DNA of 64,000 nt from Escarpia spicata. Lineage: Eukaryota > Annelida > Polychaeta > Sabellida > Siboglinidae. The stretch covers positions 69,385,292 to 69,449,291 of the forward strand of contig OZ023205.1 in the NCBI GenBank assembly GCA_963995525.1, read 5' to 3'. The translations under genes and the position numbers were made by a program. Each line of letters opens with the position of its first letter. The first letter of the stretch is position 1. The notes beneath the pieces were generated by a model, which was not told the DNA's origin, ran no database searches, and saw only the letters and a list, made by a program, of their open reading frames with translations. Shown here one piece after another: positions 61,143 through 64,000 of this stretch.

Positions 61143-61577
61143 TTAAGTGTTATGGCAGTGTACTAAGCACCATGGAATTAATGAGTTTTTGTAGCGATTT
61201 GTGTTCGCCATTGGGACGGGTAACTCATTAAATGATCTTAGTGTATACGGCACATTTCGAATATTTGGTAGTAGCGTATTCAGTTTGTGGTCACTATGCT
61301 TCATTCTAGCGAAATACGTTTTACACAATTCATTGCGTTTATCATGCAGCGTTGGTAAGTTTACCATCTCCAGAATATCCTCGTACACACAACCAGGAAA
61401 TATAGTTTTGAGACACCTTTTTTGAATTATCTCGATGTTGTCCCATAAATATTTAGGCAAGTTCGTGTGCCATACCGGGCAGGCATATTCAACTACTGGT
61501 CTAATCACAGATACATATATTCTAACCAAGTCATTTTGGTTGATACCAGCACGATTCAACTGATAGATCATATACAC
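61143..61577 (-). pseudogene. LINE reverse transcriptase C-terminal domain
   Basis: 144 open codons including VIRPVVEYACPVWHTNLP and IEIIQKRCLKTIFPG, the conserved connection/C-terminal block of CR1/Rex-type reverse transcriptases. It continues the frame-broken thumb (KVLGVTISSDLSWNAHVDEI at about 61600-61650). Confidence 0.82.
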
Positions 61578-61844
61578 TCTCTTTCTTGCCTTTGATACTA
61601 TTTCATCTACGTGTGCATTCCAACTTAAATCCGATGATATAGTTACACCGAGAACTTTTGCTTGAGTAACTCTCTCAATATCTGTCCCATTTATATCAAT
61701 ATACGGCAGAGATTCTACAAATGTTCTATCTTTACCGAATCATATAACCATTTCTTTTGTCTTACTCGTATTGATGCGCATGTCATTATTACTAGACCAT
61801 CGCTCAATAATGTTGGCAGAATCCTGTATAACAGATATCATACT

Positions 61845-62636
61845 TTAATTGCATATTTCAAATATGGTGCAATCGTCAACATATTTAAACATAGGACAAG
61901 ATGTTTGCAAATCATTGATATGAACCACAAAGTGTTTTGGTCCTGACAAAGTTCCCTGTGGAACGCCCCCATTAGGGTAGCCTGGCTTTGACACCGCGTC
62001 GCCGATTTTTACTCTCTGTTCGCGGTCTAGTAGAAACGCTGCCATCCATCGGACCAAGTGTGGTGGTACTTCCATTGCAATCAGTTTCTGTATTAGTATA
62101 TCATGGTTAATTAGATCAAATGCTTTACTGTAATCGAGAAATAGCACTCTTACAAAATTGCCCTTTACATCGGTGGTTTCGTACCATTTGTGAAGCATTC
62201 CAACAAGGGCGTCCGTGGTACCAGTCCCTAACATACCCCCAAACTGCTTGTCGTCTATTTGTGGTTTAACATAAACATCGACCCACTTTAGCACTAGAGA
62301 TTTAAAAACCTTAGCCAGAATTGGTGTAAGCGATATAGGTCTAATGTCATTTTCAACTGTCACTGGAGGGTGTTTCTTCGACAGCGGAATAACGGTTGCT
62401 GATTTCCACAATTTTGGCAATACACCTTCCCTGAGCGAGCTGTTGAATATTGCAGTGACCGGTGCTGCTAGAAGGTGCGAACAGTTTTTCAAAGCCCATG
62501 GTGATATATTGTCCGGACCCGTGGCTTTGTTCACTTTGACCTTACTTCCTCTCCCACCATTGATAAATAGTGGCAGTACGTACGTCGCATCGTTCGAATT
62601 GGTTGACCTGGTATTTGCTTTCTGACAGTGTGTCAT
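61845..62636 (-). pseudogene. LINE reverse transcriptase core
   Basis: 263 open codons: KATGPDNISPWALKNC, PISLTPILAKVFKSL, LFLDYSKAFDLINHDIL (motif A), GVPQGTLSGPKHFVVHINDL (motif B) and YVDDCTIFE (motif C with YVDD). It ends at a stop right after motif C; the rest of the protein is in other frames. It would have copied element RNA at a nicked target, but this copy is inactive. Confidence 0.87.
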
Positions 62637-63394
62637 TCGGTAAGAACCTTTCCGAGGTCAAGCTGGACAGTCTCTGAACATTGTATGTAGATATCGACGT
62701 GTACTTTTAAATATTTCAATGTCAAATTGAGCAATATATGAAGTGTCTGTGAAAATACCACCGTATATCGCCCAGTGAATGGTGATTTCGCAATCATACG
62801 AGTGGATAGTGCCCATTCTGTATCAACTCAACCTCAGTCTCAACACTCGGTCACTAAGTATTGAGAAATCAGATGAATTATAGAACTCGTCGAGGGGTAG
62901 CGGGCAGCTTGTACAAACAACCTATTTATATCTTGCTGAGACTTTGGCAGAAACCTGAGCTCGTTAATCGTTACGGTAAAGCAACTATGTGTTGTTACAC
63001 ATAGTTATTGGTAACGGTCATTTATTAAATAAATGACTGTAGGAATAAAACAACCAAAATAGGAGACACAAGTAAACGTAATACTCAGCAGATCAAACGT
63101 AATTGGCAATATAACTATATACAATGGTGTAAAGTGACTAATAGTCCAGTATAAATGTACGTGGCCGATCGACCCGCCCACGTACATATGCAGTATAGCT
63201 AAAACATGATAGCATAGAACTAAAAGTGACACGATAGGAAGATTATAGCTGGAGGGTATTAGTGAGAAAAAAAATCCTTACACGCTCCGCTAACAAAGGG
63301 GGAAGGCATAAAGGGCACATATACTGCAGTATACGAATCCATGACGTTTTGGCAAAGGACACATTGGCCATGGACAGTTGGGCAACATACAATT

Positions 63395-63465
63395 TGATAA
63401 CAGGACATTTCGGTAACATGACATTTTGGTAATAGGACATTTCGGTAATAAGACATTTCGGTAAA
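63395..63465. repeat. 18-19-bp tandem repeat, 4 copies
   Basis: GGACATTTCGGTAATA-type units at the end of the segmental duplication. Confidence 0.85.
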
Positions 63466-64000
63466 ACTATTGAAAATAATCAGAATAATGTGGTCATTTT
63501 TAAAGGTGTCTTTTATATATAATTATATACATTTTTGTACTAGACAGTACATTTTGTTAATTTATGATTATTATTTATTATGCATATGGCATGTTTTGTA
63601 AGATTTCTTGAACTTAATTACACATGAAAAAGTAAATATGTAAAGTAAATGGGTGTTCTACAACCAATCAGTGGCTAGCTGCAGGAATTTAAATCCAGAC
63701 ACACATAAGGTAATGTCATACCTGTGAACATGGAGTTGTGGACAACAGCAAGGGGAAAAGCTAAGCTTTTGTGGAATGGCTATGCTTTTACCAAGCAAAC
63801 AGAGAAAAATGGCGTGATACGGTGGCGCAGCACATGTCGTGCGAGCAAGTCCTGCCACGGTAGTGTGTACACAGACGTACTGGCTACCAGCAAATCCACC
63901 ATTGAGAATTGACCACAACCACTGCTCTGACCCTGCGAAGCTAGAGGTTGACAGATGTCGTACGGAAATGCGATAAACCTTGGTGGACAATTGCATGTCT
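63466..64000. other. Right end of window
   Basis: No gene or known repeat recognised. Open stretches on both strands at 63658-63996 are unconvincing. Confidence 0.4.

Larger units (their letters stand above)
60827..62880 (-). mobile_element. CR1/Jockey-group LINE, 5'-truncated
   Basis: Inserted in copy B of the segmental duplication. The 3' tail lies at the low-coordinate end (ATTCTT-type units on the minus strand at 60830-60855), which agrees with coding on the minus strand. Reverse transcriptase at 62636 to 61845 and C-terminus at 61840 to 61143 are separated by stops and frame changes. The endonuclease is absent. Confidence 0.85.
60177..63290 (+). repeat. Segmental duplication, copy B (LINE-containing)
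   Basis: Counterpart of 44723-46210, interrupted at about 60827-62880 by a LINE on the opposite strand. Blocks GACGACTTCCGCGTTAGTAT (60373), GAACTCGTCGAGGGGTAG (62885) and ACATGATAGCATAGAACTAA (63205) mark the alignment. Confidence 0.82.

Noticed and set aside
63658..63996. Possible terminal gene on the minus strand
   Set aside because: 112 open codons with no domain or splice support; competing frames on the plus strand are equally open.

Overview
The window is nuclear DNA from an animal, most likely a marine or other invertebrate bilaterian. The evidence is: spliced SLC22-type transporter genes with GT-AG introns; several clades of non-LTR retrotransposon (CR1-like, L2-like, Jockey/CR1-group); a Penelope-like relic; hAT, P and Tc1 DNA-transposon relics; and very many long (TG)n/(CA)n tracts. 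The phylum cannot be fixed from sequence alone. There is no sign of an operon, prokaryotic gene or CRISPR array. A run of exactly 200 N (27654-27853) marks a scaffold join.

Layout. 1-2256: a 63-bp tandem repeat, a degenerate hAT-like element and a long (TG)n tract. 2257-12013: a complete ten-exon SLC22 organic ion transporter gene (called A here). Its exons sum to 1650 nt (549 codons), and intron 2 carries a Penelope-like relic. 12960-15950: a decayed L2-like LINE with an NPGP (2A-like) motif. 18094-41147: a second SLC22 gene (B) on the same strand, with nine exons whose lengths and phases match A. The exon that should encode the first half of the large extracellular loop is missing. Its expected place in intron 1 is occupied by a ~8.4 kb inverted repeat (19301-27653) built of minisatellites and ending exactly at the N gap. 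Later introns of B hold Tc1, LINE, CR1-like and P-element relics.

41148-64000 has no recognisable host gene and is repeat-built. It holds a near-full-length CR1-like LINE (about 47.7-51.97 kb) whose ORF1 carries a zinc-finger-like module and an SGNH-hydrolase-like domain. A four-unit tandem array (52335-58802, about 1.6 kb per unit) follows, with its right edge lying inside a hAT-type element that has an intact 8-bp target duplication. A diverged segmental duplication (about 44.66-46.2 kb against about 59.94-63.3 kb) follows; one copy contains a minus-strand LINE and the other looks like the empty site.

The two transporters are a tandem duplicate pair. Their 5' flanks also align, including a CATAAAG box 95-96 bp before each ATG. 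I found no convincing new enzymatic or defence system. The most unusual items are the minisatellite palindrome beside the gap with the missing exon, the tandem array whose history can be read from the hAT element, and the pair of filled and empty LINE sites.
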